Position numbers and translations under genes: made by a program. From Chloranthus sessilifolius (taxonomy: Eukaryota > Streptophyta > Magnoliopsida > Chloranthales > Chloranthaceae), in NCBI GenBank assembly GCA_021018995.1, contig CM037593.1, forward strand, positions 12,490,088 to 12,554,087: DNA of 64,000 nucleotides, in the 5' to 3' direction. Each line of letters begins with the position of its first letter. Positions within the stretch are counted from its first letter, which is position 1. Under the pieces are notes generated by a model, which was not told where the DNA came from, did not search any database, and saw only the letters and a list, made by a program, of their open reading frames with translations. Positions 45,168-57,645 of this stretch are shown in pieces.

Positions 45168-48100
45168 AACTGATGGAGACATCAGATTCAAGCAGTCGTC
45201 AGTGATGTATCAAAAGCGGAAGAAGATCAACAAAGGCGAAAGAAAGAAAATCATCACTACTCACACCCAAGAAAGATGGAACATGGAGGATGTGTGTCGA
45301 TAGCCACGCTATTAACAAGATCACAGTCAAGTATCGGTTCTCAATATCGAAACTGGACGATATGTTGGACATGATGGTCGCTGGCACGATATTTTTGAAG
45401 ATCTATTTGAAGAGTGGGTACCATCAAATCCGAGTTCGTCTCGGGGACGAATGGTAAACTGCCTTCAAAACCAAAGATGGTTTGTATGAGTGGTTTGTCA
45501 TGCCTTTCGGCCTTTCAAATGCCCCAAGCACATTCATGCGTATCATGACACTGGTGTTGAGGTCTTTCATAGGCAAGTTCCTTGTGGTCTATTTTGACGA
45601 CATCCTTATCTATAGCTACAATAGGGAACAACACGTGGACCACTTAAGGCAAGTTTGCACAACTCTCAAAGGAGAGAAATTATACGCGAACCTGAAGAAG
45701 TGCACATTCATGTCACATAGCGTTGCCTTCTTAGGGTTTGTAGTGACCTCTGAAGGAAGGACTGCGGACCCCGAAAAGGTCAAAGCTATCGTTAAATGAC
45801 TTGAACCTCAGAACATTCACGAAGTCTGTAGCTTCCATGGGTTAGCCAACTTCTACAGGCGGTTCATCCATAATTTCAGCACGGTAACTTCCCCTATCAC
45901 CGATTGCATAAGAAAGAGAGTTTAAATGGACACCTGTTGCGACAAAGGCTTTCAAGGAGATTAAGTCTCGAATGACGGAAGCTCTTGTCATGCGCCTTCC
46001 TGACTTTTCTAAGGTCTTTGAGGTTCTGTGTGACGTGTCAGGTGTAGGTATTGGAGGAGTGTTGAGCTAAGAGGGCCACCCGATAACTTATTTTAGTGAA
46101 AAGTTAAATGAGGCCAGACAGAAATACTCGACCTACGACAAAGAATTATATGCGGTAGTACAATCTCTTAAATATTGGAAACACTATCTACTCTCACATG
46201 AATTCCTCTTGTTCTCGGATCACGAAGCCCTTCAGTTTTTGAGTTCCCAAAAGAAGTTGAACCCACGACATGTGAAATGGGTTGAGCAACTTCAATGGTT
46301 CACCTTTGTGTTGAAATATAGGGCTGGTGTGGAGAATCGAGTTGCCGACGCGCTTAGCGGCAGAGTGGCAACGTTGCACTCATTAAGTGTTGAGGTAATG
46401 AGATTTGATCGCCTCGTGGAGGATTATCCCACATGTCCGAATTTTGGTGAAGAGTATACCTCACTTTTGAGTGGACAACCTGTCAGAGAAAGTAAGTACA
46501 CCCTACAGGAAGGGTACTTGTTCCTCAAACTCCGATTGTGTATTCCCCGCACTTCTTTACGAGACTATCTTGTTTGGGAACTATGCGTTGGAGGGGTTGC
46601 CAGCCACTTTGGTCGCAGCAAAACCACCGCATTGGTTGAAGACCGATTCTGTTGGCCCAATCTCACCCGAGATGTTGCCAAAATTATCAGCCAGTGTCGT
46701 GTTTGTCAACTGGCAAAGCAAAAGAAGCAAAACACCGGATTATACACACTTTTACCGGTGCCACACACCCCTTGGCAAGACCTGTTTATGGATTTTGTGT
46801 TGGGCCTCCCCAAAACCCTTCGAAAGCACAACTTCGTCGTTGTCGACCGTTTCTCAAAAGTGGCCCACTTCATTGCGTGTTTAAAGACCTCTGATGCAAG
46901 TAGCATTGCCACCCTTTTCTTTAGCAAGGTCGTTCGTCTACACGGTTTGCCTAAGACTATAGTGTCTGACCGCGATGTTAAATTTGTCGAGTTGCATTTG
47001 AAAGACACTGTGGCACAAAATGGGGACCCGACTTCAATTTTCATCTGCATATCATCCCCAAACTGATGGACAAACCGAGCTTGTCAATAGGAGTCTAAGT
47101 AATTTGTTACGGTGTTTAGTAGGTGAGCACATTAGGAGTTGAGATTCCATCTTACCTGTCGCTGAATTTGCATATAACAATTCTGTTAATAGAACCACAG
47201 GCATGAGTTCATTCCAAATTGTGCATGGGTATAAACCTAGGATACCCGCAGATCTCATTCCAATGTCCATTCATCAAAGGTTATCAGAGTCTGCATCCAC
47301 ATTTGCGCATCGCATTCATGAGTTACACGCTGAGATTAAGAAAATAATTAATGCAAACAATGAAAAATACAAGTTTTCTGCAGATTCTCATAAACGGGTC
47401 AAATAATTCCAAGAGGGTGATTTTGTGATGTTCGGAATAGACCCGAGCGATTCCCGCAAGGAGTTGCAAAGAAGTTACAAGCTTGTGGTGTTGGATCCTA
47501 TAAGATCTTGAAGTGTGTCGGTTCTAATGCTTACATCTTAGATTTTCCACCATAATTGGAGAGTAGCACGACTTTCAACGTGGATGTTCTCGTTTCGTTC
47601 CATGACCGTTCAACCATCCCACCCAACCCCTTTGAACCTTCTACATCCGATGCCCCAATTATTCCCCTACCCACACCATTACCTCCACCTACTCGGCAAA
47701 CTTGTGAGATCATCGAAGATGTGTTGGAAGATCAAATTGTGTCCACCAACCAACGGGGACTTCAGAAGTATTTGGTCAAGTAGAAGAACAAGCTCGATTC
47801 AGAGAATACGTGGATTACAAGGGAAGAGTTTTAGTAGATTGATCCGGATCTCTTGGACCTCTATCACTACCAGTATTCATCAGGGATGCATCTGTCTAAC
47901 CCAAGGAGAGTTGATGGGGACATTAGATTCAAATAGCCATCAGTGGCGTATCGAAAGCGGAAGAAGATCATCAAAGACGAAAGAAAGAAAATCAGCTTAA
48001 ATGCGAAAGACTGAAAAGTATTCAGTCGATCGATCGACTCCAGCCATCGATCGAGAATGGACAATGGACAAATTCTAAGGCGGAATTATATTTCTCAGTC

Positions 48101-48884
48101 GATCGATCGAGCAGGAATTTTCGATCGATCGATTTAAATCTGTGGCGTCAGGCGATTTAGTTGTTTTCTCTGTTGATCGATCGCCCAAGATTTTTAATTG
48201 ATCTATTTCGGACAGAAACTTGGACAAATTTTATATTTATATAATCGATCAATCGACGCTAGGGACAAATCGTGCGAATTTTGATGGAAGTTTATTATTT
48301 TAGTCAAAAATTTTCATTTTGTGTTTTATTTGCATTAGGACCTTCTAATTTCGTATTAGGGTTTTGGTTAGCCTATTTAAAGGCTTGTAAACAACTTTAT
48401 TATTAGTTTTAGGTGAATTAAAATTGCTTATGCAAACTTGAGAGTTTTAAACTTTCGTGAGGGTGTGATTCTCTCAAAACGAAGAGCGATTCTTCGATCC
48501 CGCTTGCGGTTTGGTGCGAAGCCAGCTTTTCTTCTATCTCTATCTTCTTTTGATTACGATTGCGTAAGTAGTGTAACCCTAGTTTAGTTATTTCCTAATT
48601 AAATCCCAGATCTAGCATATTTATCTCATAAAATCCAAAATCAACCTACATATATTCGTTAAATCATTGATTAGCCTTTTATTTTCGTACGGTATCGAGA
48701 GAACTCTATCAGAGATTTAGCCGTTCGCTAAGAACCCTAGTCTTCTAATCCAATAGGGAATGTACACGAAAAGTAACGCTATTCTGGGCCGAAATTAAAT
48801 TATCCAATTGAATTCTAGAATATTTCTGTGACAATTTGTTTAGAGAAATTGTTATTTTAGTTGTTTGAATTAATTTTAATTTTT
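45168..48884 (+). mobile_element. Ty3/Gypsy chromovirus relic inside the Copia relic
   Basis: A plus-strand Gypsy fossil shows reverse transcriptase (45270-45800, [11 protein letters not shown] and [11 protein letters not shown]), RNase H (about 45950-46400), integrase (about 46500-47300, CQLAKQKK and TPWQDLFMDFVLGLPKT) and a chromodomain-like tail (about 47750-47890). A downstream LTR-like block (about 47912-48884) starts TGATGGGGACATTAGATTC; a short match to its start lies at the upstream edge (45173-45258). The element is broken and incomplete. Boundaries are approximate to some tens of bases. Confidence 0.75.
48020..48260. repeat. Cluster of TCGATCGATCGA palindromes in the Gypsy LTR
   Basis: The motif or a one-base variant occurs at about 48023, 48050, 48094, 48120, 48173 and 48242. 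Spaced GATC palindromes in an LTR upstream region could be protein-binding sites or methylation-prone motifs; the role is inferred. Confidence 0.7.
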
Positions 48885-51800
48885 GATCTCTGCCCTAGCA
48901 TTGCATTTAGTAAGTTCCCGCATCATGAACCCATTGTTGTTATTCAAAAGACTCTCAAGGCATCTCAGGCTCCTCCAGGTACTACTACGTCCTCTACCTA
49001 CTATGTGGTTATTTGTTCCCCATCTTCTGCTGCTTGGGTCATTGACTCCAACGTCTCTGATTATGATTGGTGAGTCTACTCTTCCTTCTTATATAAACTC
49101 CTATGAATCCTCATAGGCCGGTGCGTTTGGCTGATGATTCTTACACCCCTATCATTAGTGAAGGGAGTGGTCCTGTCACAACCAATCCTTCCCTTCCAAA
49201 AGATCTCCATTTTCCTCAATTAAATACCAATTTGCTATCTTTTAGTTGTCTTATTAAGTCTTTGCATTGTTCTCTAATTTTCTTTCCTACTCATTGTGTG
49301 ACGTGTGGACTAGAAGGCAGATTTTGACATAGGGCATGAGAGAAGATTGGCTCTACCACTTGGATGGACCTGCTACTTTCTGTTCAAGTTCTCTTGTTTT
49401 ACCTACATCGAGTCTAGTTTTTTGATTCCTGATACTTTTGAGTATATGGCATGCTAGGCTTGGCCGTGCTAGTGTCCAAAACTTATGTTTGTTATTTCCC
49501 TATTTGAAACTTAAAAGGGTTCAAGTGAAATTTCAATATCAGAGATGTGAGATTTATTTCCTTGTTTGAAACCTAAAAAGGATCAACTTAAATTTCAATG
49601 TCAGACATGTGAGCTTTCTAAATATACTCATTATAGCTATCTTTCATATATGTATCGTTCTACCTCATTATTTGATATTATACATACGATGTACGGGGAC
49701 CCTCTTGACTTCTTTTGATGGGTTCAGATACTTTGTTACTTTTATTGGTGGCCATTTCAGGCGTACTTGGGTGTACTTGCTCAAATATAAAGATGCAGTT
49801 CTCTCCACCATTATCACTTTTTGTACCATTATCCAAACTCAATTTGGACAACCCAATTTGGACAACCTATTAAACTCACAGTTTACTAATTGTGGGGAAT
49901 ACACATCTTCAATTTTTTCCCCTATCTCCACAAGATGAGCATATTGCATCAATTTTCCTGTCCTTATTCTCTCTAACCAAATAGTGTTTTTGAGTGTAAG
50001 AGCAGTCACCTCATGGTGATTACTCCATCTTTACTATGTTAGATGCATGTTCCTCAATCTTACTGTTCCATGGTTCTTTTGACTGTAACTTGTTTGGTGA
50101 ATTTGCAGCTTTAATGGTCAAAGCTATTCTATATAATTTCCTTGGATATTATGCGAGTTCGAAAGTGTATAAGTGTTATGATCCTAAATATAGGAAGTTT
50201 TTCACGTCTATATAATGTTCATTTGCCTTCCGTCTCATTGCCCTCTACTGAATCATTGATTGAGAATGCTAGTTCTAATGTGTGCCCCTGCTTCCTGTTT
50301 ATGATGTCTCTGCATGATCCTCATCATCTCTAGTGTACTCCTCTCCTCCTGCTTCACAGAATTCCTCCCTTTTATAAGCAGTTCTCTATTAGTCGAGGGT
50401 TGTCAGAGCATCTCTTTCATCTTCATGTGCCATCAGGATCCTCTAGCCCAGGTGAGTAGGTATACCTGCAACATCTTCTCCTATTTCTTTATTTCCTCTT
50501 CAGGATGACCTCTCTCATGCCTGTTGCTCTCCGCAAAGGCCATAGAAGTTGTGTCACTCCTCATCCTCACGCTATGTTTCTTATCAGAGAATATCCCACT
50601 CTTATCATGTCGCTTTATCCATTGCTTCCACAATTAACATTCCACACTCAAGTCTCAGAGGCTCTTCAAAATTCATGAATGGGAGATAATGCCTAGGAAC
50701 CAGTTGATGGAGGCTCTTGAGAAAAATAGAACTTAGGAACCGGTTGATCTTCCTCTTGATAAGCAGACATGTCACACTTGGCTGTCGTTGAGTATTCACA
50801 GTTAAACACTGAGAGGATGGGATTGACGAGTGATGTAAAGCTCATCTTGTTGTAAAAGATTTACTCAACTCTATGGACTTGATATTGCTGCTACTTTTCC
50901 TCCGGTCGCTAAGTTTACTTTTGTCGGAGTTATCATCTCCGTTGAGGCTCGTTTTCATTGGCCTTTACATCAATTGGATGTTAAGAACCCCTCCTGATTT
51001 TCGACCTCAGGGAAGTATAGCGGAAAGGTCTTCCGCCCACTATAATCCATTTATGGTCTTAATCAATCACCTCGGGCTCTATTCAGGAGATTCATTTCAG
51101 CTGTCCTAGCAATGGGCTTCACTAGATGCCACTCGGACCATACTTGTTTTGTGCATGCTAGCTCAGGTGGTCTATTGACCATTCTTTTGTTTTATGTAGA
51201 TGATATTGTTATTATTGGAGATGACAAAGCATTTATTTCTTTGGTGAAAGTTGAACTAAGTCAAGTGTTTGAGATTAAGGATCTAGGGAGCCTCGGGTTC
51301 TTTCTTTCTTGGCATAGAGGTTTCCCACTCTTCTCATGGGCTATGTCTCTCTCTCAAGGGGAATATGCTTTGAATCTTCTACAAACACAAACATGTTAAG
51401 GTGTATACCCTCTGAATCTCCAATGGAGATCCCAAACACCATTGTCGTGCTGATCTGAGTGAATTTCCTTCTGATCCATCTGAGTATTAGGTTGATGGGA
51501 CATCTCATTTACCTCAACAATACTCGACTAGACTTTACTTTTCCTGTATCTGTATGTCACAGTTTATGCACTCTCCTCAGGTTCCTCATTTTGCTGCAGT
51601 TCATCCTATTTTGCAATAAATTAAGTCATCTCCTGGTAGAGGGCTATTCTATTGATGGTGGGCACTCTTTGGCGAGTTGTTATAGTGATGCTGACTAATG
51701 CTGATGTCCAACTGATTATTGCTATAGAATTTCGTTATTGTACCTTTGTGGGAGGCCCTTTGTTGTTTGAAAAACTAAGAAGTAAGACGTGGTATCCGGG

Positions 51801-52138
51801 TCTAGTGCTGAATTGGGATATCGGGCTATGACACATGGTACTTGTGAACTTTTGTGGCTCCGGTCCATTCTTTCTATAGTAGGGTCTCCTCCTGTCATTC
51901 CTCTACCTCATCACAATGATTACCACGTTGTGATTGGTGTTGCTTCTGATTCTGTTCTCCGTGAAAGAACCAAGCATGTTGAAGTTGATATACACTTCCT
52001 TCTTGAAAAATTGCAAGCCAGGTGTCTTCCTCTGACAACCTACTGATGCTTTCACTGAGGCAGTTGGTCCTACCCTCTTTCAGGATATGCTTGTGAAGCT
52101 GTCCATGATGGATGTCTATGCACCAGTTTGAGGGGGAG

Positions 52139-52329
52139 TATTGAGGGTAACGTTTTGAATTGTTGGTGTGTAGTAGGCAATATTAGGTATGTGAGTTGTA
52201 AATGTCATATTGATTATATTGTTGGTGTGTAGTAGCTAATATTAGGTGTGTGAGTTGTAAAGGTATAGTGGTCCTTTGTTTCTAATGTAAATGCTAGTAG
52301 TGCTCTCTAACCCTAACTAAGCCATTCTA

Positions 52330-52360
<31 letters not shown>

Positions 52361-52421
52361 AACCCTTATATCTAATACCTAATCATCTGACCCAAAACGT
52401 CTCTAGATACTGATCTCTTCT
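52139..52421 (+). repeat. 3' LTR of the plus-strand Copia relic
   Basis: It is preceded by the purine tract TTTGAGGGGGAG. It matches 42996-43265 in order and motif, including the CT microsatellite (52332-52362). Confidence 0.8.
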
Positions 52422-52426
52422 GCACT

Positions 52427-52712
52427 TTCCTTCCATCCGTCACAAAAGAATAGTTATATTTCTTCCCTCTGTGTAGTATCACGGTCCGATTGCCAGACGA
52501 CGAAGTAGTATGTGGTATGCGTCCATGGAGACCGCATCATGCCACAATTTATGTACATAACTCTTTTCAATGCAAAGAGAGACCATGCAATGAGGAATAA
52601 CAACAATCTGTCCTCCTTTTCCTGAACCATTGAATTATGTAGTGCTATGGAATATGGATACTTTCTTCTTTTAGTTTTAGCTTGGCTACCATCCCCTGTG
52701 ACTATATGCTTG
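52427..52712. other. Short intergenic stretch with no recognised feature
   Basis: Nothing recognisable is seen between the Copia flank and the CACTA-type MITE. Confidence 0.45.
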
Positions 52713-52861
52713 CACTACAAAAAATAAGAGTATTAGCGGCAGTTTTTTGCTGCAAAAAACTGCTGCTATTAACAAAAAAAACTATTAAGAGTAGTAGCGG
52801 CAGTTCTTTTGTTAATAGCGACAATTATTGGCTGCCGCTAATAGTCTTTTTTTTTGTAGTG
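52713..52861. mobile_element. CACTA-type MITE
   Basis: The 149-bp element starts CACTACAAAAAATAAG and ends CTTTTTTTTTTGTAGTG, the hallmark CACTA ends. Subterminal AGCGGCAGTT and AACTGCTGCT repeats face each other. The 3-bp flanks (TTG and TGG) are not a perfect duplication. Confidence 0.75.
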
Positions 52862-52888
52862 TGGCTACTCCCACCATCAATAATCATG

Positions 52889-52945
52889 ATGCATAATCGA
52901 CCACTGCATCTAAGATTAAATCTGATGCATAATCGACCACTGCAT
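52889..52945. repeat. Short tandem duplication (ATGCATAATCGACCACTGCAT)
   Basis: A segment of about 34 bp beginning TGATGCATAATCGACCACTG occurs twice in a row with slight change. Confidence 0.7.
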
Positions 52946-53639
52946 CCGGGATTGAACCATTGAATCGACTCAACAGGGTTAGGAGCCCTTACTAGCCTTT
53001 ATATTAATACTGAAAGATAATATTATTCTTACATTAACACACTCAATATTATGTATAAGAACCACTATACACTGTAATTTATAGTTAAAAATTATATCCC
53101 AGTACTTCTAGTCAAGCTGGTGCATGGATATTTATCATGCCCATCTTGACTAGAATACTCTGAAGTTGTGAAGGACCAAGTGCCTTAGTGAAGATATCCG
53201 TCAACTGATCTGAAAAGGAAGCTTTAGGAGCATGGGTCAAAATATCGTCCGATACTGGTACGTATCGTACGATACGTATCGGTTTTGGAGGTCAGCGGTA
53301 CGATACATAGGATATGTATCGTACCTTATATAAAATAGATAAATTATCGGCCGATACGGACAAAATATCGTCTGTATCGTCTGTATCAGACGATAATTTG
53401 GTTAAAAGTATAAAATAAAAAAAAGGACGAAATTATCGGTGGGCCCCACCCTTTGACCCGACTAAAGGGTCGGGTTTCCCTTTTTTTTTCCCCATTTTCC
53501 TCCGTTCTTCCTCTCTCATTTTTGGGTTATTTGCACCCTAAATCGGCGCCAAATTGTAAAAAAAATCACGGGATCAACGTGGAAGGTACGTGTTTATCAT
53601 TTTACCATCATTTTATTTCATTTTAAATACTAAAATAAG

Positions 53640-54720
53640 GTAGATCTATCTAATTTAAAGGTAGATCTACCTTAAATAAGTGTAGATCTACCTTAAATAA
53701 GTGTAGATCTACCTTATTTAAGGGTAGATCTACCTTATATAAGTGTAGATCTACCCTTAAATTAGGTAAATCTACCTTTAAATTTTATCATTTACCTATA
53801 ATATTAATTATTATAATTATTATAATTATTTAAAATTATTTAAATTATTTAAAATTATTAAAATTATTTAAAATAATTAAATTATTTAAATAAATTATTT
53901 AAATTAAGAAGAGGGGAAAAATAATTTAAAATATTTAAATTAATTAAAAATAATATAAATAATTGGTCAAAAATAATATGATGGGTCAAAAATAATTATA
54001 TGTGACCCCATTTAAAATATTTAAATTGATGGGTCAAAAATAATATAAATAATTATAATTAAGGGTCAGATGTAATCAATATGGGTAACATATAATATGG
54101 GTCACACATAATTAATAAAATAATGGGGTCAATATGGGTCACATATAATTTAAACTTAAAATTAATATGGGTCACATATTAAATTATATGTGACCCATAT
54201 TAATTTTAATAATAAATTTAATTATATGTGACCCATATTGATTATATGTGACCGTCACATATAATTAAAATAATTAATATTATGGGATATGTCCCATAAA
54301 ATATTAGAATAATATGGAATAAATTTTAAATAAAATTTTAAAAATTATAATAATATCAAATAAATATTCATAAATTAAAATAATATCAAATAAATGTTTA
54401 AAAATGAAAATAATATGAAATAAACATTCAAAAATTATAATAATATCAAATAAACATTCATAAATTATAATAATATCAAATAAATATTCATAAATTAAAA
54501 TAATATCAAATAAGCATTCATAAATTATAATAATATCAAATAAATTTGATAAACTATAATCTAATATTTTAAAAATTAGAATAATATAAAATAAAAATTC
54601 AAATGTAATCTAAATTTTATAAAAATTAGAATAATATTAAATAAATTTAATAAAATATAATCTAATATTTTTAAAATAGCAATAATTAAAAAATAAATTT
54701 TATTTTCAAGTGTAAATTAG
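53640..54720 (+). repeat. Leader of the hAT: AGATCT palindromes and AT-rich tandem repeats
   Basis: GTAGATCTAC-type palindromes recur about every 22 bases at 53641-53770. ATATGTGACCCATAT phrases follow (54000-54270). Then come about six ~29-bp units of the form ATAATATCAAATAAACATTC (54340-54560). This is probably an intron or untranslated leader of the transposase gene. Confidence 0.7.
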
Positions 54721-54767
54721 ATGTTTACTTTAATGCAATCGTTTGCTCATTCATGCAGGTGAAATAA

Positions 54768-57645
54768 GGCAAAATACCAAGAGATCAAAGAATAGATGGT
54801 AATAGACTCCAGATACAATGTAAGCTTTGTGGAAAAAAATTGCTGGGAGGAAGTATCACACGATTAAAGGAGCATCTGGCTCATGTAAAGGGAGAGACAA
54901 GAGGGTGTCCCAGTGTACCCAGAGAGGTAAAAGAAAATATCAGAGCTAGTTTACAAGCGGCAAAGGGAAAGAAAAAAGCTGAAGCCGATTGTGATAGGGA
55001 AATGTATGAGAGAATCAGGAGGCCAGATACAGTGTTTACATCAGCTGCACCTGAGGATGATGAGAATGAGGATGAGGATGAGCAGATAGCGAGAGCTATG
55101 AGAGAGTGCCAGAGAAGCACAACAGCGACGAGATCAGAAAGAAGCCGATTATTGGTTTCGGTCCAGGTTGAGGGGCCCATCCATGTCTGCTACCGGTGCT
55201 GGATCTAGTCATAGGCCACATGTTGTTGAGGATGATGAGGATGTTGAGCAGACTGTCGGGTTGCGTAGGTCAGCATCTAGGAGGGATTATAGGCCGTCTA
55301 CTAGAGGCCGTACTACAACCCCCATAGATCCATTCATGTATCGCACTGAAAGCTCCAAACAAACCAAATTGAGTGCAATCTCACTTACAAAAATGAGGAA
55401 GAAGCTTGGAAAATCCATTGCCAAGTTTTTTATATACAACCACATTCCGAGCCAAGTAGCAGACTCGTCGTACTTCAAAAGCATGATTGATACAAGTGCA
55501 GAAGTTGGTCAAGGAGTTAAAAAGTCTTCTCCATACGAGATATCTGGGCCCTTACTAACAGATGAGTACGATGAGATAACTGCTTATGTACAAAGCTTTG
55601 AGGATGTATGAGATGAGAGAGGTTGCACAATTATGTGCGATGGATGGACTGGTCCCACAAAGAAGAGTTTGATAAGCTTTTTGGTTTACAGTGATACCGG
55701 GACAGTATTTTTGAAATCAGTTGATGCTTCTAGACACGTAAAGACTGCTGACTACCTCTTTCAACTAATGGATATGGTAGTTCATGAGGTTGGAGAGCAG
55801 CGGGTTGTGCAGGTGGTAACAGACAATGCGGCAAACTACAAAGCCACTAGATTAAAACTAATGGCGAAGAGACGTCACCTGTACTGGACCCCGTCACATT
55901 GCGTGGACCTCATTCTTGAGGATTTAGGAAAGAGAAGCAACGCACAGGCAACTATTCAAAAGGGAAGAACAATTACTTCCTACATGTACAACAGTGACAA
56001 GCTGGTCAATTTAATGAGAGCCTTCACGAACAATGAGTTGCTCCGACCTGCGATTACACGTTTTGCAACACAGTTCTTAGCCCTACAGAGTTTGGCTAGA
56101 TATAGGCGTGAGCTGAAAAGCATGGTGTTGTCGGAAGAATGGAATCAACATGAAATAGGACTCCCACGAGCGAAGAGACTAGCTTGCACTGAAGTTGCTG
56201 ACTTGATCTACAGCACGCAATTTTGGACAGATGTCGACCACCTGATCGCCGTCACTACCCCGTTGGTGCAAGTGTTGAGATTGGTTGATAGTGATGATAA
56301 ACCAACGATGGGGTACGTTTATGAGTCAATGGATAAGACAAAATTGGCTATAAAAATTAAATGCCCTACACAATATAAACGATACTGGGCGATTATCGAC
56401 AAGAGATGGGTTGCACAATTTCACCAGTACTTGCATGCAGCAGGTATAACATGTTGCACAATTATGTAGTGATTTTTATTTATTTATTCATTATTTTCAT
56501 ATACTGATGAAATTACTCATATTTGATGTGTAGCACACTACTTGAATCCAGCCTTCCAGTATACGCGACGCTTCGAGCTGAGTGACACTGATGAAGTGTA
56601 TACCGGTTTGTTCAATATAATACAAAGAATGCTCCCAGAGTTGGCGGACCAAGGCCAAGCCATAAGAGATGTGAGTGATCATAGTATCATACCTTATAAG
56701 TAATAAGTCAAATGTCATTGATATTATCATCTATTTATTGATATGTGCCTTACTGTGTTTCATCTTTATAGATTGACATGTTTCGCAAGAGACATGGGTC
56801 ATTTGGGACCCCGTTGGCGCAATCCCAAATTAAACACGACAAACCCACTGATTGGTGGATGCATTATGGAGGTGATGGTTCAATATTGAGGTGGGTAGCA
56901 ATGAGGGTATTGTCGCAAACGTGTTTCTCGTCCAACTGCGAGCGGAATTGGAGCACTTTCTCTCTCATTCATACTAAGACAAGAAATAGACTAACTATGG
57001 ACCGATTGGAAAAGTTAGTCTACTGCCACTACAACATGCGATTAAGGGTCATGAATATACAGAGGACCAACCGTGGTAAGCAATTACATGAAGTCTTAGA
57101 TCCTCAATTATATGAAGTCTTACTTACATATTATACTAATTCATCTATCATATTCTACCTTGCAGACGGTGATTATTTTGATCACATCCAGTTGGATTAT
57201 ATATTCGAGGAGGATGACCCTTTGAATGAATGGATCGAAGAGAGAGAAGAGCCAGTCTTTGTATAGTGAGAGCACTGAATGGCTGGACAATGTTGAAAGA
57301 GTAGCGAAGCAGCAGACTTCCCAACCACCGAGGCGGAAAAAAAGATTGAATCGTCATTCAGTGGTTGGATCTGATGACGAAACGCAGCCCGGTAGTGATG
57401 ATGGGAGTGGTGAGGATGATGGTGGAGGGGACGTTGGCACTAGTGGTGGAGGGGGGGATGCTGGTACCTCTGATCCTTATAGAGATATGGCGGCATGGGA
57501 CGATGACTCGACGCCGTTAACACAGTTCGACACTCCTACATTTAGAATGGGAGGGGTTGAAGGAAGAGGAGCGTCGGGATCATATCAAACACCACCACCA
57601 CCAACCCACGATGACACGGATATGGGATATATGACGGGGATTTAA
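54768..57645 (+). pseudogene. hAT transposase gene, five recognisable exons, disrupted
   Basis: Exon text begins with a BED zinc finger: CKLCGKKLLGGSITRLKEHL has the C-x2-C and the first H. It continues through a DUF659-type domain (MCDGWTGPTKKSLISFLVYS, then VVTDNAANYKATRLKLM with a catalytic D) and a WTPSHCVDLILEDLGK segment. Exons then run to 56443, 56534-56670, 56772-57075 and 57166 onward, with good GT-AG junctions. The hAT dimerisation domain is at 56880-57060 (LSQTCFSSNCERNWSTFSLI). The acidic, glycine-rich tail ends MGYMTGI at 57643. A frame change near 55110, a TGA at 55609-55611 and a frame change near 57255 suggest it no longer makes active protein. The first exon is not identified. 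Confidence 0.85.

Larger units (their letters stand above)
42996..52421 (+). mobile_element. Ty1/Copia relic carrying a Gypsy relic and a MITE
   Basis: LTRs at 42996-43265 and 52139-52421 bracket a plus-strand interior with Copia gag (about 43900-45160), protease (near 49030, AAWVIDSNVSDYDW), integrase remnants (49600-49960), reverse transcriptase (about 50870-51400, FYVDDIVIIGDD, then EIKDLGSLGFFLS) and RNase H (51690-52050). The flanks CCACT and GCACT form a 4-of-5 target duplication. It is a fossil with many breaks. The LTRs differ at well over a tenth of sites, so it is old. Confidence 0.8.
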
